64,000 nucleotides of DNA. Origin: Leptospira venezuelensis (GTDB lineage Bacteria > Spirochaetota > Leptospiria > Leptospirales > Leptospiraceae). A program made the translations under genes and the position numbers. The stretch is from contig NZ_NETS01000010.1 of assembly GCF_002150035.1 (NCBI RefSeq), positions 930,001-994,000 on the forward strand, given 5' to 3'. The notes under the pieces were generated by a model. It worked only from the letters and a program-made list of their open reading frames with translations. It was not told the origin of the DNA and ran no database searches. Position 1 is the stretch's first letter; each line of letters opens with the position of its first letter. Of this stretch, positions 37,444 to 46,161 are shown one piece after another.

Positions 37444-38168
37444 ACGGAAGATCTCGTTTTTCCAGATACAGAAAGTCTGTCGAATCCGGTGATGAGAATC
37501 GGGACAGATGGCTTTTGACGTATGCGGATATGATCACACTTCTTCTTGGGCTTTTTATTATCTTATATTCTATTTCTCAGGTAGATCAAAACAAATTGAA
37601 ACAAGTTGCTGATTTGGTCAGAGGTGGATTTGGTCTAGGTGAATCTTTTTTTGAAGGCTCTAATATCACATTAGAAGAGGATCCTTTACTACAACCCAGG
37701 ACACAAATGTATCGCTTCTGGGAAAGGATCTCTTATGCTTTAAAAAAACTAAAAGAGAAAACAAAATTATTCATTGGGATCAATGAAACAGAAGAGATTC
37801 GTATCCAAGTATTTGCTCCTTCTTTGGGAGAGGGTGAATTTCATCCAGATGAAGACACTGACTTCACTTTCAAAAAAGTAGCTGAGGTCGCACAAGGTAT
37901 GGACGTGGACATTACTTTAAGAGTCCAGGTTCCTTATGCTGAGCAAGCAGGGCAAGGTTTCAGAAATATTTGGGAATATAATGCTCATCGTGCCGGTTTG
38001 ATTGCAGAAACACTGGCCGAAAAATATGGAATTTCCAGAGAAAGACTTTCTGTTCAAGCATATCACGGATTTAGAAAGTTAGGTCAGGAAGATGGTCCTA
38101 GTCCTGAAGTGAAAGCTTCTCAAGAAAGAATAGAAATCATCATTCGTAAACGAAGTAAGGAAGAATAA
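37440..38168 (+). CDS. MotB-like stator protein with OmpA-type C-terminus
   Basis: A 242-residue protein with one membrane helix directly after RWLLTYADMITLLLGLFIIL, which contains the aspartate that carries protons in MotB stators (YAD). A periplasmic linker follows, then an OmpA-like peptidoglycan-binding domain with WEYNAHRAGLIAETLAEKYG and LSVQAYHG. Start is a TTG overlapping the preceding stop. No MotA gene adjoins it. It may be a flagellar stator subunit or part of a different proton-driven complex, with the helical protein upstream as partner. Confidence 0.78.
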   Translation: MNGRSRFSRYRKSVESGDENRDRWLLTYADMITLLLGLFIILYSISQVDQNKLKQVADLVRGGFGLGESFFEGSNITLEEDPLLQPRTQMYRFWERISYALKKLKEKTKLFIGINETEEIRIQVFAPSLGEGEFHPDEDTDFTFKKVAEVAQGMDVDITLRVQVPYAEQAGQGFRNIWEYNAHRAGLIAETLAEKYGISRERLSVQAYHGFRKLGQEDGPSPEVKASQERIEIIIRKRSKEE

Positions 38169-38171
38169 GGA

Positions 38172-38633
38172 ATGATCTCCAAAATAAATAAAACTGTAAT
38201 TCCTTTAGGGCTGATTCTTGTATTGTCGGGAGCAGTCTTCTCATTTGGCTGTTCCAAAAAGAAAAAGGCTCCGGCTGCGCTAGAATCCATATGGAAAGCG
38301 GATCAGAATGGTGTTGAGAATTCTAACGGATTCGCATGGGTTTCCAAATATTGTGAAAAGGTCAGACAATGTGCAGATACTGACATGAAAACCTTAAAGC
38401 CAGACTCGGAAGCAATCCTCGAAAAAAGATTAAGAAAAGATTTTTGTTTAGAAAAATTTAAAGAATCTAAAGTATATATATTGGCTGCTCAAGAACCTAA
38501 ATTGGTTATCGATAAGACGATCTCTTGTTTGAAAGCAGCAACGGAAGCAGATTGTTCTTTGATCAAAAAAGGAGTTTCTGAACTTTCGGAAGATTGTAAA
38601 TGGTTACAAACTCTTCAAAACTCTAAAGAATAA
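38172..38633 (+). CDS. small cysteine-containing lipoprotein
   Basis: A 153-residue protein with signal LGLILVLSGAVFSFGC, cysteine 27 in an FGC lipobox, then a lysine-rich linker KKKKAP. The mature domain has about seven more cysteines (KYCEKVRQCAD, DFCLEKF, ISCLKAATEADCSLI, EDCKW), a spacing that suggests several disulfides in an alpha-helical fold. No family name is assigned. It starts three bases after the MotB-like gene, so it is probably in the same transcript. The spacer that follows (38634-38713) carries two small hairpins. Confidence 0.68.
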   Translation: MISKINKTVIPLGLILVLSGAVFSFGCSKKKKAPAALESIWKADQNGVENSNGFAWVSKYCEKVRQCADTDMKTLKPDSEAILEKRLRKDFCLEKFKESKVYILAAQEPKLVIDKTISCLKAATEADCSLIKKGVSELSEDCKWLQTLQNSKE

Positions 38634-38713
38634 AAATATAAAGGTCTAAAAAGACCAGGGTTATAAACCCATCCGTGGACTAAAGATACGATCTGAATTT
38701 TCGGAGGCGAACC

Positions 38714-39709
38714 TTGCTCAGAGGTATCAAAAGACTGAATCGATACGAGAAAAGATTACTCAGGATTGCAAAACTGGGTGGTAAACTCGTAAAAATTAAC
38801 CAAGCAGGTTTTTCAAGAAGAACAAATGAAGGTTTTCGTTTTCCGATCTATAGTTTGGAGATAGGAACCAAAGAAGGTTTAGAAAAACATCCTGTAGGGA
38901 TCACTGCAGGTGTACATGGATTGGAAACTATAGGGATCCAGATCCTGATCGATTTTTTGGAATATATCATTAGTCCCAAATCTACCGGTTTTCTTCCTGA
39001 ATTAAAAAAAGGTAAATTAGGATTAATTGTTATTCCGATTGTAAACCCTGGAGGAGTTGCCGCTAAGACTAGGTCGAATCCCGGTGGAGTAGACCTGATG
39101 AGAAACTCAGGGATAGATGCGGAGAAACCTCTTCCATTCTTTGGAGGACAAAAGTTTTCTAATAAACTTCCTTATTTTCGAGGGTATGGATTGGAGCCTG
39201 AATCTCGAACTCTCTCTAGAACTGTTTTCGAAAAGTTTTTCCATGTAAAAGATTCTATTCTGCCCGTTCTGGACTTACATTCAGGTTTCGGAACCGTGGA
39301 TAATGTTTGGTGGCCTTATGCTTATACTCATAGGCCTTGTATCGATACTGCTTTGTACGAGAAGATCGCTTCTCATTTTAAAGATCATTGCGGCCATATC
39401 AATTTTGCTTATGGTCCTCAAAGCGAGAGTTACACAACTCATGGAGATCTTTGGGACAAATTTTATGATCATTACCAAGAATTATATTTTGAACAAGAGA
39501 ATTGGAGTTCTAAATTTCTTCCTTTAACATTAGAAGTAGGTACTTGGTCCGATATCAAAGAAGAACCTATGAAGTTATTTTCCAAAAAAGGAATATTTAG
39601 ACCGGCCGAGCATAATAAGAGCGAAGTTCTTACTAGATACAGAGGTTTTCTAAGGGATTTTGTGCGGTTAGGTCTGACTAAACCTAAGGATTGGACAGGA
39701 AATCAGTAG
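38714..39709 (+). CDS. M14/DUF2817-like zinc carboxypeptidase family protein
   Basis: A 331-residue protein of the M14 zinc carboxypeptidase or succinylglutamate desuccinylase superfamily. Zinc ligand candidates are HGLE near residue 69 and the histidine in LDLHSGFG, followed by a late LEVGTWSD that may hold the catalytic glutamate. IVNPGG matches the family's N-P-x-G segment. The start is a TTG at 38714 supported by GGAGG at 38703-38707. No signal peptide is visible, so it is probably cytoplasmic; the substrate is unknown. Confidence 0.75.
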   Translation: MLRGIKRLNRYEKRLLRIAKLGGKLVKINQAGFSRRTNEGFRFPIYSLEIGTKEGLEKHPVGITAGVHGLETIGIQILIDFLEYIISPKSTGFLPELKKGKLGLIVIPIVNPGGVAAKTRSNPGGVDLMRNSGIDAEKPLPFFGGQKFSNKLPYFRGYGLEPESRTLSRTVFEKFFHVKDSILPVLDLHSGFGTVDNVWWPYAYTHRPCIDTALYEKIASHFKDHCGHINFAYGPQSESYTTHGDLWDKFYDHYQELYFEQENWSSKFLPLTLEVGTWSDIKEEPMKLFSKKGIFRPAEHNKSEVLTRYRGFLRDFVRLGLTKPKDWTGNQ

Positions 39710-39730
39710 ATCTTTAATGTTTTTGGGATA

Positions 39731-40552
39731 TTAAGAAGAAGGTCCCAGTTTTTCTAAAATTTCCTTAGGAGTTTCATAAACTCCTTGGCTTTTATAGATC
39801 CAAGCAAGTCGATCTAGGTCTTTTAAATGTTCTAATACTTTAGAATCTTCTAAACTAGGATTTTTCCTCTTTAGTCTTTTCAGTTCGGTAAAGAAAGAAA
39901 CATTATCTCGATTCCGATCTAAAAGATGTCCTGACAACCCTATGCATGGACAAGCCTTATTATTATCGATCCACATCCCGCATTCTTTGGATAAAAACTC
40001 GGATAGTTTCTTTTTGGAACGAGAAAGTTTTTGGCGAAAGTTTTCGGAACTGATACTCAAAATTTCGGCTCCTTCTTCGCTATTCATACCATAGACAGAA
40101 GACAGAACGAATACTATCCTATCTGCGGAATTTAATTTTAAAAGAACTGCGTGTACACATCCGAATCGGATCTCTTCTTCTAAGATTTTGTCTTCTACCT
40201 GATCTTCTAAGGAAACTAAGTTTGGTTTTGCCAGATATTCTTGACGTATTCTGCTTAAATATACAATATTTTTCGGTCTTTTGATGGTGAGAAGATGATT
40301 GCTCGCGATAGAATATACCCAAGTAGTAAATTTACTCTCGAATCTAAATCCTGAAAGTTTATTAGAAATTTTAAATAAGATCTCTTGAGTAGCGTCTTCC
40401 GCTTCTTGAGGATCCCATAACATTCTTAAGGAAAGATTAAAAATATAATCTTGGATCTTTTCCAAAAGAATTTCCATCGCCCTAGGTCTTCCTTCTAGGG
40501 CGATTCGGATTGTATCCGTAAACTCGTCTTGTATGGTTACGGATTTTTCCAT
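39731..40552 (-). CDS. ECF-like RNA polymerase sigma factor with C-terminal extension
   Basis: A 273-residue sigma-70 family protein. Region 2 is seen in LRMLWDPQEAEDATQEIL and FTTWVYSIASNHLL, and region 4 in VYGMNSEEGAEILSISSENF with RQKLSRSKKKL. After region 4 it has about 85 further residues containing CGMWIDNNKACPCIG, three cysteines near histidines that could bind metal or sense redox. This is longer than a minimal ECF factor. It follows the SnoaL-like gene by a single base, so the two are translated from one message. Confidence 0.8.
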   Translation of the reverse strand: MEKSVTIQDEFTDTIRIALEGRPRAMEILLEKIQDYIFNLSLRMLWDPQEAEDATQEILFKISNKLSGFRFESKFTTWVYSIASNHLLTIKRPKNIVYLSRIRQEYLAKPNLVSLEDQVEDKILEEEIRFGCVHAVLLKLNSADRIVFVLSSVYGMNSEEGAEILSISSENFRQKLSRSKKKLSEFLSKECGMWIDNNKACPCIGLSGHLLDRNRDNVSFFTELKRLKRKNPSLEDSKVLEHLKDLDRLAWIYKSQGVYETPKEILEKLGPSS

Positions 40553-40553
40553 T

Positions 40554-41036
40554 CTAAGCTGTGATTCCTTTTCTCCTAAGATAATGTTCCAAATTTCTGG
40601 CTGCTTCTGATCTCACCTTTCCTTGGACTATAGGTGACCAACCCAAAAGAACTCCGGGAGCGCCTAAAGCCATTCTGGTCCATTTCCAGAGAGGAAATCT
40701 ATCCTTTTGTTTAACTACTTTTCCGTTTTTGAATTGGAATTCGGAACGAATATGGTTCTGGACCTTTCTTCCTGTTTTTGAAAACAGATAGGTTGCTACC
40801 CAGTATGCAGTTCCTGTATCTGCGCTAGCGTTTGCTTCTACCAATTCGATTGTTGCGTTCGGATCCATTCGTTCTAAGAGCATGGACCACATTCCTGATA
40901 CTGCTCCACCTTTTAATTTAGGAAATACAGGATCTGAAAATTCAACGTCTTGTGAATAAAAGTCTGCAATACTTGCAGAGTTTCTTGAATGAAAACTTTT
41001 ATAAAAGTCTCTAATTTTGGCTTCGTTTGGATGCAT
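40554..41036 (-). CDS. SnoaL/NTF2-fold protein paired with an ECF sigma factor
   Basis: A 160-residue protein of the NTF2-like superfamily: FYKSFHSRNSASIADFY at the start, DVEFSDPVFPKLKG, and RSEFQFKNGKVVKQKDRFPLWKW. The C-terminus contains WTRMALGAPGVLLGWSP, which is also seen in stand-alone nuclear transport factor 2-like enzymes. A good ribosome binding site, AAAGGA, precedes the ATG. SnoaL domains are fused to sigma factors in the ECF41 group; here the two are separate genes in tandem. It may modulate the sigma factor or be a small-molecule enzyme. Confidence 0.78.
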   Translation of the reverse strand: MHPNEAKIRDFYKSFHSRNSASIADFYSQDVEFSDPVFPKLKGGAVSGMWSMLLERMDPNATIELVEANASADTGTAYWVATYLFSKTGRKVQNHIRSEFQFKNGKVVKQKDRFPLWKWTRMALGAPGVLLGWSPIVQGKVRSEAARNLEHYLRRKGITA

Positions 41037-41121
41037 ATGAATATCCTTTATTGAATTCGTATAATAGGATCGAATTTGCAGCTTTGCTGTGACTGGATTT
41101 CGGAAGAATTTTGGAAAAAGA

Positions 41122-41150
41122 TAAAAAAAGGCCCGCTAAAAAGCGGGCCT
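41122..41150 (-). terminator. strong intrinsic terminator on the minus strand, 5' of the SnoaL-like gene
   Basis: AGGCCCGCT pairs with AGCGGGCCT around a four-base loop, followed on the minus strand by a run of seven T residues. It lies 86 bases before the SnoaL-like start codon, so it ends a leader or small RNA, not an annotated gene. Confidence 0.85.
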
Positions 41151-41310
41151 GAAAATTATTCGGACAAGCGGATTAAACTCGTCCGAGGCAAGGCGAATAG
41201 AAAACGCCACATTGGCGTTGATGTAAACTCCAGTTAACGTATATGAGTTAAGTAATAACTCATACTGGAGAGTAACAATTCGATAATATACTAAATAGAA
41301 TCGAAAATCG
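41122..41310 (-). ncRNA. candidate structured RNA or attenuator leader upstream of the SnoaL-sigma pair
   Basis: About 190 nt, read on the minus strand, with three nested or serial stems before a terminator. A near-perfect TATAAT at 41322-41317 could start it. Stems: CTCCAGT/ACTGGAG (41264-41270 with 41228-41234) enclosing TATGAGTTA/TAACTCATA (41256-41264 with 41242-41250); AACGCCA/TGGCGTT (41213-41219 with 41203-41209); CGGACGAG/CTTGTCCG with a wobble (41178-41185 with 41161-41168). A CGCC/GGCG partner at 41192-41195 offers an alternative pairing. A short reading frame here is not convincing. It resembles either a small RNA or a 5' attenuator; no known family is recognised. Confidence 0.5.
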
Positions 41311-41380
41311 TTCGGAATTATATACACGAACGTTTTTTGTTTGCACCTAATTGAATTACGAAAAAATGTTTTTTTAACGC

Positions 41381-42979
41381 ATGATCCGAATTTCGTTTTT
41401 TCTTCTCGTTCTAATTTCGAGTTTCGGTTCCATCTTCGCCAAAGAACTTCCGTTCAGTCTAAAAACAAACGAACATAATAAAAACATTACGTCCGAACTT
41501 TATCTTTGGGAAAAAACAAATACTGAAAATATTCCTCCCCCGATAAATCAAAACGACGGTTGGAAAAAAACTAGATCAAACGCCTTAAATTTCAATTTTT
41601 CTAAAAGATCGTATTGGTTAAAATTCAGAATTCGATTTCGCGAAGAAATTCGTGAAAATCTTTACTTAGTAATTCGATGGAAGGCTCATGATTTAGCAGA
41701 ATTATATACCCCAAATGGGGTAACTCCAATACAGAGAGTTGGAGATACATTATCAAAAAGTAATTGGCCTGTTAAGAATGTTCTCTATCCAACCTTGCTC
41801 TTGCAGGGAGAGCCTGGAGAAGAAAAAGAATTTATAATTCGAATCAAATCAGAATCCATTATGTCATTTCCAATCGATATTATGGATGAGGCAGGCCTTC
41901 GAGCCAATCTGGCCCTCGAAACAGGAGTTTTCTCACTTTCTGCATGCTTATACGGGATGCTTATACTAGTTGCTTTATTGTATTATAGAGCAACTGAATA
42001 TAAGGAATTTCTACTATATACCTGCTATGTTTTCTGTATGGGGGCTTCTTACGACGTAAATTACGGAAATGCGATAGAACTTTTTTGGGAAGATTCCCCG
42101 CTTTGGACCGAAAAAGTGAATTATTTTTTCTTTAATTTAGGTGGGATCTTTGGATTTCAATTCATTAGAAAATTTTTGGAAACGGAAATCTTTCTGCCTT
42201 GGGTAGACAGGCTTTTATTCTTTTTTTCCATTATTCTGAGCATTACACTTCCGCTAATATTTACGATGGATACAATTGCGTATCTCACATTAACGAATGA
42301 GATTATATACTCCATTTCAATTCCTTTGATCTTGATTTCAGGAATTTATCTTCGCGGGCGGGGAAACCGGAAACTAAACCTGTTTTTGGTTTCTTGGGGA
42401 ATGTATCTAACTTTTGGATACATTAGTATTTTTTACTATATGGGATTCCTAGAATACGGATTTTTTACTGTGTATTCAGTGCCACTATTCTTTCCTGCTG
42501 ACCTTCTCATTTTACTTTATAATATCATTCAAAAGTATTCTCAGAATATGGAAGAAAGAAATAGTTTAGTAGAGACCTTAAGTGGTTTCATAAATAAACC
42601 TAGATATGTTCGTTCTAAAATTTCAGGAGTGGATGTGGATGAATCTCTGAATGCTTTGGAACATCTGATGAGCACAGAAAAATTATTCGCAGAGGAAGAA
42701 GTTACTATCCAGATGCTTGCTTCTAAGATCGGATTAAGTACTCACCAATTGTCTGAACTACTAAATTCAAGGCTTGGAATGGGATTTGCTGCTTATTTAA
42801 ATTCTAAAAGGATAGAAGAAGCTAAACGTCTTCTGAAAAATGATACTGAAGACAACATCCTAAATATCGCATTTGCTGTTGGTTTTGGTTCTAAAACCTC
42901 TTTTAATGTTGAGTTTAAGAAGGCAACCGGACTTACTCCGAAACAATATAAAAGTTTTGTGCAGAAAGCAATTTTATAG
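41381..42979 (+). CDS. 7TM-DISM receptor fused to an AraC-type DNA-binding domain
   Basis: A 532-residue protein with three parts: a signal peptide, a periplasmic 7TMR-DISM extracellular domain (about residues 25-175, with SYWLKFRIRF and LYLVIRWKAHDLAELY), seven hydrophobic segments to residue 390, and a cytoplasmic AraC helix-turn-helix domain (TIQMLASKIGLSTHQLSELL to FGSKTSFNVEFKKATGLTPKQY). This couples an external ligand directly to transcription from the membrane. The signal and target genes are unknown. It is divergent from the structured RNA region. Confidence 0.85.
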   Translation: MIRISFFLLVLISSFGSIFAKELPFSLKTNEHNKNITSELYLWEKTNTENIPPPINQNDGWKKTRSNALNFNFSKRSYWLKFRIRFREEIRENLYLVIRWKAHDLAELYTPNGVTPIQRVGDTLSKSNWPVKNVLYPTLLLQGEPGEEKEFIIRIKSESIMSFPIDIMDEAGLRANLALETGVFSLSACLYGMLILVALLYYRATEYKEFLLYTCYVFCMGASYDVNYGNAIELFWEDSPLWTEKVNYFFFNLGGIFGFQFIRKFLETEIFLPWVDRLLFFFSIILSITLPLIFTMDTIAYLTLTNEIIYSISIPLILISGIYLRGRGNRKLNLFLVSWGMYLTFGYISIFYYMGFLEYGFFTVYSVPLFFPADLLILLYNIIQKYSQNMEERNSLVETLSGFINKPRYVRSKISGVDVDESLNALEHLMSTEKLFAEEEVTIQMLASKIGLSTHQLSELLNSRLGMGFAAYLNSKRIEEAKRLLKNDTEDNILNIAFAVGFGSKTSFNVEFKKATGLTPKQYKSFVQKAIL

Positions 42980-42991
42980 CTCTATCAAAAC

Positions 42992-44173
42992 TTAGAGAAG
43001 GTTTGAAATTTTTTTGAGACCCGATTGGAATAATTCGGTTTCAGAGATTAAGCTGATCACAATATTTCCTGAATCTTCATCGAATCCGAACATCGAACCT
43101 GGATGGACTAGTACTTTTTCTTTTTGTAATAATCTAAAGGAAAAATCTTCATCTTTTAAGAAGGATGAAGATTGTAAAATCCCGTACCATCCTCCTTTAG
43201 GAGATGTATAGGCAATTTTAGGATGAGAAGAATGGAAACTATCCAGAATTTGAAGATTCCTGCGTATTCTTCTCAGAACCTGACTTTGGATCATGTTTCT
43301 CCATTGGAATAATTCAGGAAGAGCACGCTGGATTGGAGTTCCTACAGAAAGATAAGTATCCGCAATAATTTCTAATCTTTCTTTACATTCTTTTTTCCAG
43401 TTTGTTGGACCTCCTACATGCATCCAGGAAAGTTTCATCTGCGGAAGTGCAAGTATCTTGGAGACCCCGTTCACAACAAAAACCGGAAAATCTGTATGAA
43501 AGAAATCGAGTTGGTCTCGATTTTCTTCATGTAGATAATCGGAAAATACCTCATCTAAAACCAATGCTATCTTTTTAGTTTTAGAAATGACTTTTAGTTT
43601 TTCGAATTCTTCCGAAGTGAGTAGGCTTCCTGTCGGATTATTAGGAGACACTAAGAATAAGATCTTAGTTTTATTAGTGATCTTTGAGCTTAAGTCTTCA
43701 AAATCAATATTCCAATCTGTTTTCTGATCCAGGTTATAAGAATTGAATTCTATTCCATCTAATAAGGATAAAAATTCGAAGAGTGGATATCCTGGAGACG
43801 GGATTAGAACTTCTTCGCCGGGATTACATAATAACTTTATTAAATAGGAATATGCTTCGGAGGAAGAGGACGTTAAAAATAGGTCTTCTTCTGAGATTGT
43901 ATAACCTTTTTCTTTATAGTAAGCAACGATCGATTTTCTGGCAAGAAGAGTCCCTTTAGGATCTGGATCATACTCCAAACTTTCCGGCTTTTCCAAAGAA
44001 TGTAATATTGCTTCTCTTGGATAGACAAGTCCGACTTTCGTTGGGTTAGAAATCGTAAGATCGATCCAATCTTCTCCTGATTTCTTAAAGGACTCTAAGA
44101 GAGAGTATAGATCATTCTCTCCGGAGATAAATTCGAATCGATCGCTGAAGCGAGGAGTATTTTCCAGATTCAT
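42992..44173 (-). CDS. PLP-dependent class I/II aminotransferase
   Basis: A 393-residue fold-type I aminotransferase. It contains LTSSSSEAYSYLIKLLC with the cofactor-phosphate pocket, SPNNPTGSLL, the aspartate in LVLDEVFSDYL and the Schiff-base lysine in NGVSKILALPQMKLSW. No clear substrate signature is visible, so aspartate, aromatic or other amino acids are all possible. It converges on the receptor gene and is followed upstream by a DUF2905 gene with nine bases between. Confidence 0.82.
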   Translation of the reverse strand: MNLENTPRFSDRFEFISGENDLYSLLESFKKSGEDWIDLTISNPTKVGLVYPREAILHSLEKPESLEYDPDPKGTLLARKSIVAYYKEKGYTISEEDLFLTSSSSEAYSYLIKLLCNPGEEVLIPSPGYPLFEFLSLLDGIEFNSYNLDQKTDWNIDFEDLSSKITNKTKILFLVSPNNPTGSLLTSEEFEKLKVISKTKKIALVLDEVFSDYLHEENRDQLDFFHTDFPVFVVNGVSKILALPQMKLSWMHVGGPTNWKKECKERLEIIADTYLSVGTPIQRALPELFQWRNMIQSQVLRRIRRNLQILDSFHSSHPKIAYTSPKGGWYGILQSSSFLKDEDFSFRLLQKEKVLVHPGSMFGFDEDSGNIVISLISETELFQSGLKKISNLL

Positions 44174-44182
44174 AAGTTTTTC

Positions 44183-44413
44183 TTAATGTATAAATCTGTT
44201 CCAAAGATACAGAAGAAGCGAAAGTCCGATGCTGATTAGAATGGAAGTTGCGAAAGGAAAATAGAATCTGAAATTTTCTCTTTCGATCTTGATGTCTCCT
44301 GGTAAATTTCCGAGAGACGAGATAAACGGAATTTTGGAGCCGAAAATGATAATGGCCCCAATAATCAGGAAGAATGCCCCGATCCAAAGAAATGTTTTAC
44401 CTAGCGGTTCCAT
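44183..44413 (-). CDS. DUF2905 small membrane protein
   Basis: A 76-residue protein with two membrane helices, FLWIGAFFLIIGAIIIFG and FATSILISIGLSLLLYL. Between them lies the conserved loop LGNLPGDIKIERENFRFYFP, the mark of the DUF2905 family. Function unknown. It probably shares a transcript with the aminotransferase. Confidence 0.85.
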   Translation of the reverse strand: MEPLGKTFLWIGAFFLIIGAIIIFGSKIPFISSLGNLPGDIKIERENFRFYFPFATSILISIGLSLLLYLWNRFIH

Positions 44414-44437
44414 ATTAGATCCACTGGAAACAAGAAC

Positions 44438-44527
<90 letters not shown>

Positions 44528-44607
44528 GGTTCTTGGTTGCGATTACGATGTTTTTCCAATGAGCGGTCCGGTCAAGGAGATTCGATCCAAAAGTTAAGAG
44601 CAGAAGT

Positions 44608-46161
44608 TCAGGCCTTCTTTTCTGAAATAAATTGGGCGGCTCTTTTGGAGAATGCCATGATCGTATAGCTTGGATCCACAGAAACTGCAGTAGGAAATAC
44701 ACTGGAATCACTTACGTATAAATTCGAAATTCCATGCACCTTATGATTCCAATCAACGACTGAAGTTTTAGGATCCAGTCCCATTCTGCATCCTCCAGCA
44801 GGATGAGGAGCTGCCATTGCCATAGAAGCAGGAGTCAACGGAAGTGAATCTACAACACCTACCTCTTCAGATTTAGTCAGCACAGTTCTTTTTAGATCAG
44901 GAAGGATTACTTTGTAAGCGCCCGCTTTAAAGTTTAAGATCACTTGTTTGCGAATACAATCTCTGAGTATCTCTTTAGTAAGTGGTCCGAAGCTGTATTG
45001 AACTTCTCTTTTTCCACCGGACTTGATCTCTATTCTTCCTAACTCTGTATCCGGATCATCTATCCAACCTATTGTACCTCCAAGTCTAGGAAGTTCTTTC
45101 ATGATCTCGAAATGTTCCGCTCCGAAACCCGGAACTAACGCACCTATTGCTCCTGGTTGCAATTGGTTTGCCATGATTAGGTATCCACCTTCTCTGTATA
45201 TTCCTCCTGCATAACGTGCTAATCTAAATTCTTCTACTCCATATGCAGATGGAATATTTCTCCACTGGACAATTGATTCTTTATAGAGCGCATGAACAAA
45301 TGGAGAAGGATTGATCGCTAAAAATTCTCCTAGTGCGGGTAACTTTCTCTTCAGTCCGTTTTTTAGAAGAAAGGTAGAACTTCCAAATCCTCCTGCTGCA
45401 ACAACGATTGTATCTGCTTTGAAGCGTAACTTAATTTCGGATTCTTTTTGAGAAGGTCTGTCTATCACAACTGCTTCTAATCCGACTACTTTGTCCCCTT
45501 CGAATTCCAATTCTAATGCTTTAGTATCCGCATAAAGATCGGCGCCCAATGCCATTGCCATCGGAATATGAGTGATAAGCTGACTTTGTTTTGCTCCGAA
45601 CATACATCCTTGCATACAATGTCCGGATTTTTGACAGTTCTTTCTAGCTTGCGGGACTGGATTTCCTTCCCATCCTAAATCTTTCGAAGCCTTACGAACC
45701 AATTGGTTCATTCTATTGTAATTTTCTTCTTTGGCTGGATGAACATTTAGTGTGTCGTCTAACTCTTTCCAAAAAGGTTCTAGATCCTCAGAGCCATGAC
45801 CTAATATTCCGAATTTATCTCTCCAAAGTTCTAATCTGTCTTTAGGAGTTCTATAACTGTCTGCCCAATAATGAACGGAAGCCCCGCCAACATTTTTTCC
45901 ATAAACTATATTTACTGTTCCATCTGCCGTGGTAGCCATGTTCCTTTCTGCAGAAACTTTACCAGCCATATTTAATTCATGATTATCGAATGATCCTGTA
46001 TGATAGTAACCACCTTCTTCGATCAAGGTTACCTTCTTCCCAGCTTTAGCTAGCTCGTAGGCGACGGTTGCACCTCCGCAACCTGTTCCAATTACTAAAA
46101 CTTCTGTGCGGATCTCTTTAGACTCGCCCAAATTTTTCCATTCGTGAATTTTACCCGACAT
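44608..46161 (-). CDS. GMC-family FAD oxidoreductase
   Basis: A 517-residue glucose-methanol-choline oxidoreductase. The FAD motif VLVIGTGCGGATVAYELAKA is near residue 20, followed by VGGASVHYWADSYRTP and a C-terminal HPAGGCRMG with VSDSSVFPTAVSVDPSYTIM. A cysteine-rich insert, CQKSGHCMQGCMFGAKQ, is like that of long-chain alcohol oxidase relatives. It has no export signal of its own and overlaps the Tat-signal partner by 11 bp, so the two may be exported together. Confidence 0.85.
   Translation of the reverse strand: MSGKIHEWKNLGESKEIRTEVLVIGTGCGGATVAYELAKAGKKVTLIEEGGYYHTGSFDNHELNMAGKVSAERNMATTADGTVNIVYGKNVGGASVHYWADSYRTPKDRLELWRDKFGILGHGSEDLEPFWKELDDTLNVHPAKEENYNRMNQLVRKASKDLGWEGNPVPQARKNCQKSGHCMQGCMFGAKQSQLITHIPMAMALGADLYADTKALELEFEGDKVVGLEAVVIDRPSQKESEIKLRFKADTIVVAAGGFGSSTFLLKNGLKRKLPALGEFLAINPSPFVHALYKESIVQWRNIPSAYGVEEFRLARYAGGIYREGGYLIMANQLQPGAIGALVPGFGAEHFEIMKELPRLGGTIGWIDDPDTELGRIEIKSGGKREVQYSFGPLTKEILRDCIRKQVILNFKAGAYKVILPDLKRTVLTKSEEVGVVDSLPLTPASMAMAAPHPAGGCRMGLDPKTSVVDWNHKVHGISNLYVSDSSVFPTAVSVDPSYTIMAFSKRAAQFISEKKA

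Noticed and set aside
41136..41327. A leftward reading frame of 63 codons upstream of the SnoaL-like gene
   Set aside because: It runs through the stems and into the terminator hairpin; no ribosome binding site and low-complexity aromatic sequence. A structured RNA explains the region better.
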